Shown: one piece after another, positions 61,746 through 64,000 of the stretch
How the letters are laid out: each line of letters starts with the position of its first letter
Position numbering within the stretch: position 1 is the first letter of the stretch
Source of the DNA: Diaporthe sp. PMI_573
Taxonomy: Eukaryota; Ascomycota; Sordariomycetes; Diaporthales; Diaporthaceae
DNA: 64,000 nucleotides
Direction: 5' to 3'
NCBI GenBank assembly: GCA_021399435.1
Contig: JAJTUP010000037.1
Coordinates: 124,001 to 188,000 of the forward strand
Notes under the pieces: generated by a model
What the model was told of the DNA's origin: nothing
What the model saw: the letters and a program-made list of their open reading frames with translations, nothing else
Databases searched by the model: none
Made by a program: the position numbers and the translations under genes

Positions 61746-62887
61746 ATGTTCTCGCAAATCCTAGCCCTTGCCTTGGCTACTGGAGCCCTGGCCGACAACC
61801 TACTCGCGTTCAACACGGCTCCAGCCATTGAGAACCGTACCATCGATGAAATCTACCAGGCAGCGCTCGCCGAGGGCGGCACCGTCACAGTCTGGGCTGG
61901 TGGTGACGAGACCACGCAGCAGAACTCCCTGAAGCAGGCTTTCGAGACTGCTTTCCCCGGAATGACCCTGAACGTCACCGTCGATGTCTCCAAGTACCAC
62001 GACGGAAAGATTGACCAGCAGTTGGAATCCGGCAACGTCTTCATTGATGCCACTTTCCTCCAGACTCTCCACGACTTCCCCCGTTGGGCCCAGCAGGGGT
62101 CTCTTCTCAACTATGCGCCAGTGGGCTTCGACCAGATCCACCCCGCGTTCAAGTCGACGGATGCTTCATGGTATGGTCTGTTCCTCATCCAATGGGGAAT
62201 CAGCTACAACACCGCCAAGCTCCCCGGGATCACCATCGCCGAGTATCCTGATTTCCTCCAGGAGGGTCTGAAGGACAAGCTGGTCCTCACATATCCCAAC
62301 GACGACGACGCAGTCCTGTACCAGTTCTACCTGATGTAAGCCTCCATTCATGAATGAACCTGAAATGCCCCAAACTAACGCAAACGCCCAGCATGCAACA
62401 ATACGGCGAGTCCTGGTTCGACAACCTCCTAGCCCTCAACCCGCGCTGGGTCCGCGGCACCGCGACACCAAGCACTATTCTGTCGACTGCCAACGCCACC
62501 GAGGCCGCGACCTTCACATCGTACGGCTCACCCTACACCCCGAGCAACACGAGCACGACCGTGACCGCATTCCCGGAGGAGGGCCAGTTCGTGTCGTGGG
62601 CGCAGACCGGCGGTATCCTCAAGGGCGCGCCACACCCGGAGTCGGCCAAGCTGCTCTTCAACTGGATGCTCTCGCCCGAGCACCAGTCGACGGGCTGGAG
62701 CGTGCGCCAGGACGTCCCCGTGCCCGACAGCATTCCGTACCCTGACATCTGGCACATGAACGGGACGAACCCGAGGACCTTCTTTGACTTCATGACGAAC
62801 CGCCCCAACGTCGAGAGGCTCAAGCTGTACTTTGAGGACAAGATCGGCACTGCGCAGGGCCTGAGCCCACTTATTGATGACCTGTAG
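61746..62887 (+). CDS. Secreted periplasmic-binding-protein-like (type II) solute-binding protein
   Basis: Two exons, 61746-62335 and 62392-62887, 361 residues. The 56-nt intron has GTAAGC, CTAAC and CCCAG. The signal peptide MFSQILALALATGALA is followed by a fold like bacterial ABC-transporter solute-binding proteins of the iron/thiamine/spermidine type: GGTVTVWAGGDETTQQN, FETAFPGMTLNVTVDVSKYH, WYGLFLIQWGISYNTAKLPG, DKLVLTYPNDDDAVLYQFYL, and the late hinge region FPEEGQFVSWAQTGGILKGA then PESAKLLFNWMLSPEHQ. Fungi lack the matching ABC importer, so the protein probably binds or scavenges a small molecule outside the cell, or has a new activity. The Asn-Xaa-Ser/Thr sites support secretion. Such genes in fungi are thought to have bacterial ancestry. 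The ligand is unknown. Confidence 0.85.
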
Positions 62888-63352
62888 AGGCGGGAAGCCC
62901 TGTGTATCACGGATGTACAAAAAGAGAGGAGGACCACAGATCTGACCTCTTGTGTCATGAGAACATAGCCATTTCAGCTGTATATATTTTTTTGTAAATA
63001 AGAAGAGTTGTTATTGTGGAATCCTGTCACTCTCCGCCGTGAGAGCCGAGCAACTTGTTGTCGTTGACACTGATTCAAGCGAAACAATACGTTTAAGTTT
63101 CGGCAGGGGAGATCTATCTTTGAGATCTCATGCCAAGCCTCACGATCTACCAAACTATATCATTCTGTGACTCTCCGGGAAACCATTCTCCCAGCCCCTG
63201 TCCCTAGCCAGCCAAAGACGCCGTTTCCAAAACCTAAGCGAAACCCTTTCCTTGTACGCCATTCCCAAACAAGAAATTTCACCTTGCCCGCTTTCCACAC
63301 ACACCGCCATCTCGATTCCTCGACGTCGAAGGAACTCCCAAAACCAAGCCCA
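62888..63352. other. Convergent intergenic region
   Basis: 3' ends of the solute-binding protein and CYSTM genes. Nothing else is visible. Confidence 0.6.
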
Positions 63353-63670
63353 TCAGCAACAAATCTCACACAGCGCGTAACAGCAACACGCCGCCAAGAG
63401 AACCTCGCAGAGCCCACCGTTCCTCCCGCCGCCCCTGGTGTTCAGCTCCTCGTCCTCGGGCGGCGACTGCTGCTGCTGTGATATCCCAAACGGGTTCTGT
63501 CGGCTGTAGCTGTCCTTTGGTGGGCTCCCCGGCGGAGAGTCGATGTCAGGGATGGCCGAGCACGGGCGCTCAGGCAGGTAGCCCGCAGGTGGTGTCATGG
63601 GCATCGGCGACTTCTCCATGACTCGACTTGGCGATAAGCTCCCTGCGTCTGCGAGGTTGATGTGGGCCAT
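63353..63670 (-). CDS. CYSTM-type small cysteine-rich tail protein
   Basis: Single exon, 105 residues, from MAHINLADAGSLSPS. The body is Pro/Ser/Gln-rich and disordered (YLPERPCSAIPDIDSPPGSP; ISQQQQSPPEDEEL). The C-terminus, GGLCEVLLAACCCYALCEIC, is the cysteine-rich membrane module found in eukaryotic CYSTM proteins, which are tail-anchored or palmitoylated and are linked to stress tolerance. The six or seven terminal Cys are likely acylation or metal sites. Function beyond membrane association is unknown. Confidence 0.8.
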   Translation of the reverse strand: MAHINLADAGSLSPSRVMEKSPMPMTPPAGYLPERPCSAIPDIDSPPGSPPKDSYSRQNPFGISQQQQSPPEDEELNTRGGGRNGGLCEVLLAACCCYALCEICC

Positions 63671-64000
63671 CTTGGATTGAATCGTTTGATTGCGATGTGA
63701 TGGTATAGGCTATGCCGACAACGTGGAGCCGAAAGAGAAAAAAAAATCCAAACAAAAAGCAATGTGGATGTTCCTCTAGGTCGACATCTGGACTGAGATC
63801 CCAAAAACAGTAGTAGTCGGGATACCAAGAAATAAGCGGGGCTTGATATTTAACCTACAATCAGGATCAACTCCATAGGCCAGTTGGTTGCTGCTAAAAT
63901 CAGTCTGCTGAGAAAGAGCGTAAGCAAGCAAGCAATATTTTGATACAGCTGATGTGCATGGAAGGAAGAGGGCCTGCAACGGTAGGATTCTGCTGTGCCG
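63671..64000. other. Upstream region of the CYSTM gene
   Basis: Promoter/leader sequence with a poly-A run near 63741; no other feature is seen before the window ends. Confidence 0.5.

Overview
The window is nuclear DNA of a filamentous ascomycete, most likely a Sordariomycete. The reasons are short GT-AG introns (about 45-190 nt) with CTAAC/CTGAT-like branch points, fungal-only families (WOPR regulator, Zn2Cys6 factor, GH64 glucanase, CYSTM protein), a 25S rRNA piece that reads like Sordariomycete rDNA, and long gene-poor stretches rich in microsatellites. All exon coordinates are hand-built from splice signals and reading-frame continuity. No alignment or RNA evidence was available.

Layout. 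1-15137 is a 15-kb region with no credible gene, ending at a Pac2-type WOPR transcription factor (15138-16473). In that gene the first codons are out of frame with the domain because of a 4-nt tandem duplication. 16474-29356 is again gene-poor. It becomes AT-richer from about 21.4 kb and contains an isolated 3' piece of a 25S rRNA gene (about 23730-24860) interrupted by a 459-nt group I intron. From 29.3 to 49.4 kb the region is gene-dense: histone H1, a proline-rich NPF-motif protein, a GH47 alpha-mannosidase, three consecutive predicted secreted proteins (a GH64 beta-1,3-glucanase, an 8-cysteine small protein and a cell-wall-like protein), a rhomboid protease and an IlvD/EDD-type dehydratase.

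From 50.7 to 59.7 kb lies what looks like a small, decaying secondary-metabolism locus: a siderophore-type MFS transporter pseudogene with three lesions, a Zn2Cys6 regulator, a small O-methyltransferase, and a divergently transcribed ACC-synthase-like PLP enzyme. No backbone synthase is visible. The window closes with a secreted, bacterial-type solute-binding protein (61.7-62.9 kb) and a CYSTM tail-palmitoylated-type small protein (63.4-63.7 kb).

How the genes fit together. The H1, GH47, NPF-motif and rhomboid genes are housekeeping or cell-biology genes. The secreted block at 39-45 kb suggests cell-wall remodelling or interaction with other organisms. The 50.7-59.7 kb block is the best candidate for an undescribed pathway, probably a tailoring set that has lost its exporter. 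The most checkable oddities are the Pac2 frameshift, the stranded intron-bearing rDNA piece, the three-hit transporter pseudogene, and a diverged dispersed element present twice (about 38.3 and 46.7 kb).
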